From Actinomucor elegans (lineage: Eukaryota > Mucoromycota > Mucoromycetes > Mucorales > Mucoraceae), in contig JAMSLZ010000015.1 in assembly GCA_026027325.1 (NCBI GenBank), forward strand, positions 1 to 64,000: DNA of 64,000 nucleotides, written 5' to 3'. A program made the position numbers and the translations under genes. The notes beneath the pieces are model-generated. The model saw only the letters and a program-made list of their open reading frames with translations. It was not told the origin of the DNA and did not search any database. Numbering within the stretch: the stretch's first letter is position 1; each line of letters begins with the position of its first letter. Of the stretch, positions 48,776-58,475 are shown piece after piece.

Positions 48776-49237
48776 CACGTGTTTATTTTGGTTTCATCAG
48801 AGAATATAACCTTCTTCCAGTCGTCTACTGTCCAGTCACGGTGTTGTTTTGCCCATTTTAACCGATCCATAGGGTGATTTCGCTTGTAAAATGGTCTTTT
48901 TTTTAATAAATGAAACTAAATTAAGCTGTCTCATTAGATTTCGTACTTGTCGCTCGTCAATAAAATAACCTAAGCTCAACAACCATCGTCGAGCATCTCG
49001 CGAAGAGCGTAAGCTACCATACCGGACTTTACATCGAAGAACTATCTTAGTAGTATTACTTAGGGGAGAAGGTCTTTCACCACGAGGTTGCTCGTAATCA
49101 GGGTTCAACTGTGCTTTCATCCGATTAATTGTCCATTTAGAAACTCCAGTTCGTTGGACAACCTCATTAGTGGCAGCGCCTTGCAAAATGAGTGCTTTGA
49201 CGGAGTTTAGCTTGTCAGAAGGAATTTGATAGGGCAT
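48776..49237 (-). pseudogene. Tc1/mariner transposase N-terminal fragment (right arm, copy 2)
   Basis: Starts MPYQIPSDKLNSVKALILQG; helix-turn-helix regions as in copy 1 (VVQRTGVSKWTINRMKAQ; RQVRNLMRQLNLVSFIKKK). A frame break occurs at the A-run near 48902; beyond it NHPMDRLKWAKQHRDW and WTVDDWKKVIFSDETK are readable up to the palindrome centre. The remainder of the catalytic domain is missing. Confidence 0.8.
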
Positions 49238-51112
49238 CTTCAAATTAATAAAGTGTTTTAAAGAGGTTGATAAAATGGTAAAAAAGCATTGAAATAATGT
49301 GGTTCTTTTTATAGCTTTGGCATCATTAACGTCATAAATTATCATAACTACCGAAAAAATGAAGCAATAATATGTAATATTTCGACTACATCGCTATTAT
49401 CGGAAACTTTCATATTTTCGCTTAACTTAAAAATTTAATTATCAGCTATGACGTTGGAGTGACGTAAATAAACAAACTTAAAAGCTTATAGGGACATTAT
49501 AATCAATTTTGTGAATAGTTATAAAGTTATTTGAAAAGGTTAGCATCATTTTCCATGAAGATATCCCCGAATAAAGTTTTGTGCACCAGTTATTTCCACC
49601 ACTGTACCTCGAAAGGAATACCATCCATGCCAGGAGACCGAGACCTAGGGGCGTGAGCCAGTAGATCCAGCACCGTAACGGCATTAGGCAGAGCCATCAG
49701 ATACTTGGCATCATCCGAAGACAACACCACTTCTTCAGGAATACCATTCAAAAGAGAATCCACGGCTTCGGCATCGATGTCGTCCGGGGTGTATAGCTTT
49801 TGGTAAAAACCGCGAGCCTCCCGAAGTATATCAGCCGCTTCCACCAAGACCTCACCAGTAGTAGAGCACTTCAAGGACTGGATTGTCTGTTGAGACTGGC
49901 GATCCTTGATGACACGATAGAAATACTTGTTGTTACGTTCACCCAGTTCATGCCAACGAGTGGCAGAGCGAAGCATATTCTGGCGTGTTTCTTTCTGAAT
50001 CTGACCATCAATCAATTTCTCTAGCTCATGCACAACCTGAAGAGGAAGTGAATCATCACTAGGTTGAATTGATGGTGTAGCATCACTAGCCATAATACCT
50101 GAGACAGAAGAGGAAACAGCCTTCATACGTTCCTGTTGTAAAGCAGTAACCTTGTTCTTGAATCGAGCCTTAGCACCCCAAGCGTACTTTTGCGCACAGC
50201 ACTTGAGTAACAACTTGAAGGATTCCCATTGAGATTGGACCCTCAAAGGTTCTCCCTTACCACCAGAGCTAGCATTGTCACCATCACCACCAGAAGATTC
50301 GAAAAAGAGAGACACCGTCTTGTCCAGCAATAGGAGAAACTCTGAATCCTCCAGCAGAGTGGGATTAAAGCGCCAACAGCCAGGACCAATACGAGCACAA
50401 GCAGGCTGCAGATCGATTGTCAAAAGACAGTGATCGGTCCACACACCAGGAACATAATGGACTTGACCATTCACCAACCGAGTCACCAGAGAAGTATGAC
50501 CAAAGATATAATCAATAGTAGTACCAGCCCTAGGAAAAGTAATAGGACCGTCCGGGAAACAGTTGTTAAAGTGAAGACGAAGCCAATCATACAGCGGAGC
50601 CACAGAGGAAAGACTTGTCTCGGCAGAAGAGTGCAGATGAATGTTGAAGTCACCTACCAACATCCAAGGCGTGTTGGACACCTCAGACCACAAAGCAAGA
50701 GAGAGAAAAGATTGTAGAAACAGTGGACGGTCCGAAGACTGTGCCGGTGCATAGATATTGGCCACACGACACAAGACATTATGCTGGGCATCCTTGACAG
50801 TAGCCACAACACAACGCTCATCCAGGAGAACTTGAGTAGCATCCAAAGAAAGACCAGGCTTGAGGCAGACAATGGCACAATGTTTGGATACCACAAAGGG
50901 ACAGCGAGGAAAGAAGAAAGAGAAAGAGCGGATTTGATGATCAGTGAGAGAAGATTGAGAATAGAAGTGAGATACCTCTTGCAAGCAAAGGATATCCACA
51001 CCGAGAGAACGAGCGCGTAGGTAAGAAGCGAACTCCTTTTGTGTTGTTTTTTGGGATTCCATAAAAATGCTACGCACATTTAAGGAACCCAATCGAATGT
51101 TTTGACCTAGCA

Positions 51113-52575
51113 TTATACCCTATGGGCAGAAGAAGAAGACTTGGAAGACTTGGACGTCTTGATAGCAGAAGCAGAAGCCTTGGTCTTCGCCACATCCACA
51201 ATGTTCTTTTTAAGAAAGTCAATCTTGTTTTGTGTTTTAGCCTTGACTTTGCTCAAATCCATCATCTCTTGCACCGTATCAACCTTCATAGTTGAAGCAA
51301 CCTCGTAGTCAGCAAACTTGGAAGCTCGAGCACCAGTAGGACTGTTGGGATCGTACTCTACTCTCTCGCCAGAGAGCAGAGGATCACCCTCACCATCGAG
51401 CTCCATGACTTCAATGATTGAGTCATCACCAGGAACACCACCAGAGACACCACCAGAGGCAACACCAGAGACACCACCAGAGGCAACACCAGAAACACCA
51501 CCAGAGACACCACCAGACCCAGAAACAGAGCTACCCACAGACACCATAGACACCACAGAGGCTTGGTCTTCGTCATCATCAGCTGTAGCTTCCTCTTGTA
51601 CTACAAAATCTTCTGAATCAGAGCTTGGACCAAGCTTCCTACCACCAGACAGAGCAACGTACTCACTTAGCTCCACCGCAAACGACTTGTCCTTATCCTG
51701 TTTGGTCTTGGACTTGACCTTACAGAAGCGAGCCGTGTGACCATGCTCTCGACACGAAAAGCACACGCGCTTGGCTAACTCGGGGCAATCCTTACGGACA
51801 TGACCGGATAAACGGCAGAAATGACAAACCGGAGGGGCGTTCTTGAACTGAGCGGGTGCGAAACTATCCCAGGCATTCAGATACAGCATTCTTGATAGAG
51901 GCTGAGATGGAACCACCTCCCCATCTTCACCTTTCATGCCCACTGACGTATCTAACAGCACCGACATCTTGCCTTCAAAGTAACCCTTGCGACTGTACTT
52001 TTTAAGCTGGTACACCTTACCATAAAACGCCAAGGAGTCTAACATATCCACCAAAAATGTGTGTTCATCGGGGATAGCATTCAACATTGTAAATTGAACA
52101 TGCGTCAAATTACCACCAACAGAAACACCCGAACCAGAACAAGTGGAGACAGCTTTGTATACCACACCATTGACAGTAACACCATCACTGACAGCCTTAG
52201 TGGCATCCACCTTTGCCTTGAAAGTGGCTTCCACCAATAGGTCACCACCAGCATTTTCACGCCATGTGCTAATGGGCCTGAACTGCACATTAGCACCTAC
52301 TTGTTCTTGGATGACCTTGTACGCATCAACACGGTCACCAAACAATCTTCCGGGAAAAGAAAAGAGAACAGAACCAGAAGAGAGAGCTTGTTGCACAATA
52401 GCAGTAGCCTTGCGCACCAAAATTTCAGATTTGAGGTCATCATCTTCAAAGATGACCTCACCAACAAGAGGAATGGAGGAACTGTCGACATTGCGTCGAG
52501 CAGGAGTAATAGCACCTTCTTAGAGGCACCACGAGCGACAATAGTCGTCCAGGACACGGCAGAATTTTCGGTCAT
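51113..52575 (-). pseudogene. LINE ORF1 (copy 2), one-base frameshift near its start
   Basis: Begins MTENSAVSWTTIVARGASKK at 52575, then loses one base near 52505 so that the remaining 435 residues lie in another frame. CCHC pair CHFCRLSGHVRKDC / CFSCREHGHTARFC is intact. The Gly/Val/Ser repeat (GGVSG units) is longer than in the other copies. Stop overlaps ORF2 start as TAATG. Confidence 0.88.
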
Positions 52576-52600
52576 GTACCAGAATTCTCAAAATTGAGGA

Positions 52601-54325
52601 TTTTTTTTTTTTTTTTGTATGAAGTGTAACTTTATTAACAATTAGTATTCTAATTTAATTCTAACAAACTAGGAGATTCAGTGGCAGTGGATGTACTAGC
52701 CATGAATTCCGAAATTATAAGTGAATGATCATGCTCGAATGCATTAATAGCATGAGCAGAGGACCAGGATTCATCATGAATCACGCATTTCCAATGCAAA
52801 CGCCAAACTGTAGCCAAGCCGGCACCAAGGAGCACCAAAAGGTCATTCGAAAGAGGTACTGACTTGAGATCACACAAGGTGACCAAGCCAGACCAAACAG
52901 AAGCAAGATCGCAGAGAGGTTCTTGGAGACAGAGCAACTGGATCATATCCATCCAAAAGATAGCCTTCATGGGACAGTATACGAGCATATGGCCAAGTGT
53001 TTCCACTTCACCACAGAGGCCACAGAGAGGAGACAGGTACACATTTGGATCCCACCGATGCAAGCGAGCACGATAGCCAATGCGGTCATGCAAGAGACGC
53101 CACCAAGGAGTGAATGCTTTTGCAGGCATAGGCAAAGACCAAAAGAGACGCCAAAAGAAAGGCCGAAGCAGAGCATGAGCACCCATAGTAGCAGGAGGTT
53201 GAGGACGGTGCATCACAAGTGATGCATACTCCGGATGCCAAGAGCGACGCAGAACACCAAGAGGAACCTTTCGAATCGAGACTACCGTTTTACTGGTAAC
53301 CTGGATAGTCCAGTGGGCAGTAGAAGGCAGCCAAGAAGAAGCAGCAGGAGAACAGGGCAGAGCAGACAGTTCCGAAGAAGAGAAGCCAATCTTGGAACGG
53401 ATTACCTCAGGCAAAGTCAGAGTCGGAGGACCATTAAATGGTTGGAAACCAGACCAGACTAGACGAACTTGCCTTTTCATGTTGTTCTTGAGACCAGCAG
53501 AGACCACACCGAGATGAGGAATCCAGAAACACAAGTCCGAGAGCAAATACCTTGGAGCCAGGGCAGCAGGATCCAGAGGAGGAGGCTTACCCAGAGGATT
53601 CTCGCAAGGCGATACCACAGAACAAAGAGGAAGATCCAAAAACCAGCGAGGAGACCAACTTTCCGACACGACCAGAGGAGGCAACCGAGAAAGCAACTCC
53701 ACCAAGTGAGAAACCACAGGCACACCCTTGAAAAGCGACTTGTACATGGCTGGATACATGAACCAGGGTAGGACCGAAGAGTGACCAGTATACACCTGAA
53801 TACAATGCACCAACCAAGGAGAAACAAAGTCCACAGCAGAACGAGAAGGAAACAGCAATCGTTGGATATAAACCATATGAAGAGCGAGGCTTTGATCCTT
53901 GACATCAACAAGAGAGGCACCACCGAACTTCTTTGGTAGACACAAGGAAGACCAAGACACAGACGGATTGAAAGGAACCATGAATTCACGAATGACCCTT
54001 TTGAGCTGGTTCAGCCAGGAAGTAGGAGCAGGAATCACCCGAAGAATATGGTACACCTTAGAGAGCAGCAGAGAGTTAGCCACAAGGCTTTTACCACGGA
54101 TTGACAGCTGTCGTTCCTTAAGCAGGTTGCTATGCCTTGTAACCTTGACCAAGATAGCATCCAGATAGTCCAACAGTTGAGCTTGTGTACTGTACAGAGT
54201 CTCAAAATTGAGGAGATTGAGCAAAAAAGTTTTTGAAATGTCGAAATTGGCGAATTGAGATGTCAAGATCGAGCGAAATGTGCAAAAAGTTGGAGATGTC
54301 AAGATCGAGCCCCCACCTTAAAAAC

Positions 54326-54326
<1 letters not shown>
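52601..54326 (-). mobile_element. LINE copy 3 (lineage 2), internally deleted
   Basis: T16 run at 52601-52616, lineage 2 3' UTR, and the C-terminal half of ORF2 (52650-54198). At 54199 the ORF2 sequence CTGTACAGAG joins directly to 5' UTR sequence TCTCAAAATTGAGG, so ORF1, the endonuclease and nearly all of RT are missing while both element ends remain. The 5' end (CACCTTAAAAACG on the plus strand) touches the poly(A) of copy 4. Confidence 0.9.
52650..54198 (-). pseudogene. LINE ORF2 C-terminal part (copy 3)
   Basis: About 515 residues of ORF2, from LYSTQAQLLDYLDAIL to ATESPSLLELN, followed by the stop. Includes CGLCGEVETLGHMLVYC. It serves as the reference for what copy 1 lost at the Merlin site (53560-54070) and at the 51-bp deletion. 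An apparent extension into the fused 5' UTR is not native coding sequence. Confidence 0.85.

Positions 54327-54363
<37 letters not shown>
54327..54363. repeat. Poly(A) tail of LINE copy 4 (T37 on plus strand)
   Basis: Thirty-seven T, directly next to the 5' end of copy 3. Longest tail in the array (others 11, 16, 18 and 18), consistent with a recent insertion, although this stretch is also the hardest to assemble. Confidence 0.9.
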
Positions 54364-54364
<1 letters not shown>

Positions 54365-54420
54365 TATTAAATGTAATTTATTAATCTTAAAGTGGTTTTA
54401 CAAAGCTAAATTACAATGGA

Positions 54421-57400
54421 CTAATCTAATGTTGTGCTAGTAGACTCATCAGGAGTTCTACTATCTAAGAAAGTGGTGATAACAAGGCTGTTATCTGTCT
54501 TGAAGGAATTGAGGACCCAAGCTGAGGACCAAGTATCATCATGAATAACACATCGCCAATGTGCAGCCCATAGGGTATAGAAGATCGAACCCAAAATGGA
54601 AAGCACATCCACATCAAGCGGCTTGCAATCTAGACTACATAGAGTGACCAGTGCAGCCCAGATGTTCGCGTCACAGGGAAAGTCTTCATCCAAGGAGAGG
54701 AAAACAAGAGCTTGACGCCAGTAGTCGGACTTTTGCGGGCAACCGACAGCAAAATGGTACAAGTCTTCATTAGCACCGCAGAGAACACAGAAAGGAGAAG
54801 GAAACTGCTGAGGAGACCAGCGATTCACCCGAGAGCGATAGCCAATCTTGTCGTGAAGCAGGCGCCACCAGGGAGTGAAAGCCTTGGCCACCATGGGGAG
54901 AGACCAAAACAAACGCCAAAAGAAAGGACGCAGAAGCAAGTGAGAAGCCACAGCCAAAGGAGGACCAGGACGAGCAGAAACAACAGAGTGATCAGCGTGC
55001 CAGAAGCGACGCAAGACACCGAGAGGGAGTTTGGCAACAGATACCACCGAAGAGGGACCAGAAGGAACAGTCCAATGACGGGTCGATGGCATCCAGGAAG
55101 AAGCACCAGAACGAGACACAGGAAGAGCACGCTGTTCACCATAAGTGAAAGCAACTTTGGACCTAATCACCGGAGGGAGAGCCAGAGAAACAGGACCAAA
55201 AGGAGGACTTAAACCATAATAAACCGACTTGACATGGCTGGAACTTGGCAGAGCCTTATTGGAGAACAGGGTACCAGAGTGAATATTCCAGTGGAATATG
55301 TCAGACATGAGATACTTGGGAGCAACAGACGAAGGAACAAAACCAGGAGACAGATCATGAGCAACACCAGGAACAGAAGACACCACACAGCACAAAGGAA
55401 GATCCAGGAACCACCGAGAAGACCAAGAAAAATGCACCACCAGAGGAGGCAGCCGAACCAGAAGCTTGGTTAGATGATCCAGGGTTGGAATACTATTCAA
55501 CCGAGGCTTGAATCGAGATGGATACATCAACCAAGGGAGAACCGAAGAATGACCAGAATAGGCTTGAAAGCAGAACACCAACCAGGGAGACACAAAATCC
55601 GAAGACACCAGAGGACGAAGCAGACGTTGAACATACACAAGATGCAAAGCAAAGCTCTGATCTTGGATGTCCACCAGACCAACACCACCATACTTGCGAG
55701 GAAGACACAAAGAAGACCAAGACGGCGCGGGCCAAAACGATGCCACATACTTGCGCACTACTGCCTTGATATCCAGAAGCCACTTGCCAGGCACAGGAAC
55801 CACACGGAGAAGATGATACACCTTAGAAAGCAACAGCGAATTCGCCACCAGACCAGTACCACGAATTGACAGGTGTCGTTCACGAAGCATGTTTGCATGC
55901 CTCTCCAACTTGACTTTGACACCATCCAGGAAATGCAGTAACTGAGCATCGGTATGATACAGTGGATAACCAAGGTAACGCACCGAGCCAACAGACGACG
56001 AATCATGCCACTCTACACCAGCAGCAGAAGCTATATCAACCCAAGGCTGATGAGCCACACCAGAAAGAGACACCAGAACAGTCTTGCTGAGATTCACCTT
56101 GGCGTTGGAGGCACGACCATAGACCTCAAGAAGAGACAGAAGCACCAACCATTCACCAGGCGAAGATAAGAACACCTCGAGATCATCGGCATAACTGAGA
56201 AGCTTGATAGGAGCCGGAGGAGAAGAACCACTGACAAAATCAAGCGGGTAGTTACCCGTATCATCACCCAAATCAAGATGGACCTTTTGAGGGTTAGGGA
56301 GCCAAGTCCGAGGAACCACCACAGGAGCCAGAGAAACACCAGACAGAGAAGAACAAGCCAAGACAGACCGCAACAGGGGTTCAAAGGCCAAGTTGAACAA
56401 CAGAGGCGATAGTGGATCACCCTGCCTAAGGCCACGCAACTGAGGAACAGCTGCTCCTAACCACCCGTTAATGGACACGGAGATCTTGGTACCAAAGAAC
56501 AAAGAAGAGAGACAACCAACCAGACCAGAAGGAAAACCAAAACGAAGCAACACACGCCGAAGATACTCAGGATGGACCCGATCATAAGCCTTCTCTTGAT
56601 CAAGTAACACCGCAACTTGAGGAAGGTTTGGAGCCACCGACCGAAGATTAGCCATCAACGTTTGATTCAACCACCCATTATCCGAGATCAATCGATGAGG
56701 AAGGAACCCAGTTTGATAGGGGTTGATCAGCTTGGGAAGAACACGGTTGAACCTATTGGCCAGCAACTTGGTAAACAACTTGGCATCCGAGTTGATCAGA
56801 GAGAGAGGACGCCAGTTAGCCAAGAGCAGAGGATCACCTTTCTTGAACAAAAGCACCATCCGAGTTTGTTGCCACGAAGGAGGGAACACACCAGAGAAAG
56901 CACCACCAAGGACTGCCACCAGCAAGTCCAGAAATGGTCGCGAACGACCAGCCAAGTAATGATATACCTCGAAAGGAATACCATCCATGCCAGGAGACCG
57001 AGATCTAGGGGCGTGAGCCAGTAGATCCAGCACCGTAACGGCATTAGGCAGAGCCATCAGATACTTGGCATCATCCGAAGACAACACCAAATCTTCAGGA
57101 ATACCATTCAAAAGAGAGTCCACGGCTTCGGCATCGATGTCGTCCGGGGTGTATAGCTTTTGGTAAAAACCGCGAGCCTCCCGAAGTATATCAGCCGCTT
57201 CCACCAAGACCTCACCAGTAGTAGAGCACTTCAAGGACTGGATTGTCTGTTGAGACTGGCGATCCTTGATGACACGATAGAAATACTTGTTGTTACGTTC
57301 ACCCAGTTCATGCCAACGAGTGGCAGAGCGAAGCATATTCTGGCGTGTTTCTTTCTGAATCTGACCATCAATCAATTTCTCTAGCTCATGCACAACCTGA

Positions 57401-58473
57401 AGAGGAAGTGAATCATCACTAGGTTGAATTGATGGTGTAGCATCACTAGCCATAATACCTGAGACAGAAGAGGAAACAGCCTTCATACGTTCCTGTTGTA
57501 AAGCAGTAACCTTGTTCTTGAATCGAGCCTTAGCACCCCAAGCGTACTTTTGCGCACAGCACTTGAGTAACAACTTGAAGGATTCCCATTGAGATTGGAC
57601 CCTCAAAGGTTCTCCCTTACCACCAGAGCTAGCATTGTCACCATCACCACCAGAAGATTCGAAAAAGAGAGACACCGTCTTGTCCAGCAATAGGAGAAAC
57701 TCTGAATCCTCCAGCAGAGTGGGATTAAAGCGCCAACAGCCAGGACCAATACGAGCACAAGCAGGCTGCAGATCGATTGTCAAAAGACAGTGATCGGTCC
57801 ACACACCAGGAACATAATGGACTTGACCATTCACCAACCGAGTCACCAGCGAAGTATGACCAAAGATATAATCAATAGTAGTACCAGCCCTAGGAAAAGT
57901 AATAGGACCGTCCGGGAAACAGTTGTTAAAGTGGAGACGAAGCCAATCATACAGCGGAGCCACAGAGGAAAGACTTGTCTCGGCAGAAGAGTGTAGATGA
58001 ATGTTGAAGTCACCTACCAACATCCAAGGCGTGTTGGACACCTCAGACCACAAAGCAAGAGAGAGAAAAGATTGTATAAACAGTGGACGGTCCGAAGACT
58101 GTGCCGGTGCATAGATATTGGCAACACGACACAAGACATTATGCTGGGCATCCTTGACAGTAGCCACAACACAACGCACATCCAGGAGAACTTGAGTAGC
58201 ATCCAAAGAAAGACCAGGCTTGAGACAGACAATGGCACAATGTTTGGACACCACAAAGGGACAGCGAGGAAAGAAGAAAGAGAAAGAGCGGATTTGATGA
58301 TCAGTGAGAGAAGATTGAGAATAGAAGTGAGATACCTCTTGCAAGCAAAGGATATCCACACCAAGAGAACGAGCGCGTAGGTAAGAAGCGAACTCCTTTT
58401 GTGTAGTTTTTTGGGACTCCATAAAAATGCTACGCACATTTAAGGAACCCAATCGAATGTTTTGATCTAGCAT
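54421..58473 (-). CDS. LINE ORF2 endonuclease-reverse transcriptase (copy 4), intact
   Basis: 1350 residues. N-terminal AP-type endonuclease: SLNVRS (N12), LQEV (E46), NIYAP (Y121), GDFNIHLHS (D155, N157), IDYIFG (D201), WTDHCL (H228). RT: MVLLFKKGDP, NWRPLSLINSDAK, YQTGFLPHR, VLLDQEKAYDRV (D625), GLRQGDPLSPLLFNL, SYADDLEVF (catalytic YADD 761-764). C-terminal zinc motif C1229-x2-C-x7-H-x4-C (CVLCGANEDLYHFAVGC), typical for L1/Tx1-type elements. No RNase H domain. It nicks target DNA and copies its RNA at the nick. The start Met at 58473 overlaps the ORF1 stop; reinitiation is the likely mode of translation. Confidence 0.95.
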   Translation of the reverse strand: MLDQNIRLGSLNVRSIFMESQKTTQKEFASYLRARSLGVDILCLQEVSHFYSQSSLTDHQIRSFSFFFPRCPFVVSKHCAIVCLKPGLSLDATQVLLDVRCVVATVKDAQHNVLCRVANIYAPAQSSDRPLFIQSFLSLALWSEVSNTPWMLVGDFNIHLHSSAETSLSSVAPLYDWLRLHFNNCFPDGPITFPRAGTTIDYIFGHTSLVTRLVNGQVHYVPGVWTDHCLLTIDLQPACARIGPGCWRFNPTLLEDSEFLLLLDKTVSLFFESSGGDGDNASSGGKGEPLRVQSQWESFKLLLKCCAQKYAWGAKARFKNKVTALQQERMKAVSSSVSGIMASDATPSIQPSDDSLPLQVVHELEKLIDGQIQKETRQNMLRSATRWHELGERNNKYFYRVIKDRQSQQTIQSLKCSTTGEVLVEAADILREARGFYQKLYTPDDIDAEAVDSLLNGIPEDLVLSSDDAKYLMALPNAVTVLDLLAHAPRSRSPGMDGIPFEVYHYLAGRSRPFLDLLVAVLGGAFSGVFPPSWQQTRMVLLFKKGDPLLLANWRPLSLINSDAKLFTKLLANRFNRVLPKLINPYQTGFLPHRLISDNGWLNQTLMANLRSVAPNLPQVAVLLDQEKAYDRVHPEYLRRVLLRFGFPSGLVGCLSSLFFGTKISVSINGWLGAAVPQLRGLRQGDPLSPLLFNLAFEPLLRSVLACSSLSGVSLAPVVVPRTWLPNPQKVHLDLGDDTGNYPLDFVSGSSPPAPIKLLSYADDLEVFLSSPGEWLVLLSLLEVYGRASNAKVNLSKTVLVSLSGVAHQPWVDIASAAGVEWHDSSSVGSVRYLGYPLYHTDAQLLHFLDGVKVKLERHANMLRERHLSIRGTGLVANSLLLSKVYHLLRVVPVPGKWLLDIKAVVRKYVASFWPAPSWSSLCLPRKYGGVGLVDIQDQSFALHLVYVQRLLRPLVSSDFVSPWLVFCFQAYSGHSSVLPWLMYPSRFKPRLNSIPTLDHLTKLLVRLPPLVVHFSWSSRWFLDLPLCCVVSSVPGVAHDLSPGFVPSSVAPKYLMSDIFHWNIHSGTLFSNKALPSSSHVKSVYYGLSPPFGPVSLALPPVIRSKVAFTYGEQRALPVSRSGASSWMPSTRHWTVPSGPSSVVSVAKLPLGVLRRFWHADHSVVSARPGPPLAVASHLLLRPFFWRLFWSLPMVAKAFTPWWRLLHDKIGYRSRVNRWSPQQFPSPFCVLCGANEDLYHFAVGCPQKSDYWRQALVFLSLDEDFPCDANIWAALVTLCSLDCKPLDVDVLSILGSIFYTLWAAHWRCVIHDDTWSSAWVLNSFKTDNSLVITTFLDSRTPDESTSTTLD

Positions 58474-58475
58474 TA
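58471..58475 (-). promoter_or_regulatory. TAATG stop-start overlap linking LINE ORF1 and ORF2
   Basis: The ORF1 stop TAA and the ORF2 start ATG share the A at 58473. The same five bases occur at the junction of copies 1 and 2 (around 43508 and 51113). Overlaps of this type support coupled termination-reinitiation in the silkworm LINE SART1. Confidence 0.85.

Larger units (their letters stand above)
47759..49604. mobile_element. Palindromic (fold-back) Tc1/mariner-derived element, copy 2
   Basis: Complete copy: 51-bp terminal inverted repeats starting CAGTGGTGGAAATAACTGGT, flanked by duplicated TA (47757-47758 and 49605-49606) within LINE ORF2; the empty site is seen in the other LINE copies (GATATACCTCG). 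The arms run 47759-48770 (with a MITE at 48104-48385) and 48776-49604; each encodes the N-terminal transposase part, pointing inward. The right arm opens at 49237 and is better preserved. The central region codes VIFSDETKIN once only. Non-autonomous; moved by a full-length relative not in this window. Confidence 0.92.
45211..51113 (-). pseudogene. LINE ORF2 (copy 2), split by Tc1 insertion and frameshifted
   Basis: Same protein as the open ORF2 at 54421-58473. It is cut at residue about 504 by the insertion at 47759 (after GIPFEV) and carries a two-base insertion near 46455 that breaks the frame after KYGGVGLV. YADD and the endonuclease residues are intact in the separate pieces. If the Tc1 element left precisely, the 46455 frameshift would remain. 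Confidence 0.9.
45136..52600 (-). mobile_element. L1-like LINE copy 2 (lineage 1), interrupted by a palindromic Tc1 element
   Basis: T18 run at 45136-45153 (poly(A)), 3' UTR GTATTAAATGTAATTTATTG, ORF2 from 45211, an inserted Tc1 derivative (47759-49604, TA duplicated), ORF2 N-terminus 49605-51113, ORF1 51113-52575. The 5' end is at about 52600, shorter than other copies, and touches the poly(A) of copy 3. Frameshifts in both ORFs. Confidence 0.9.
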
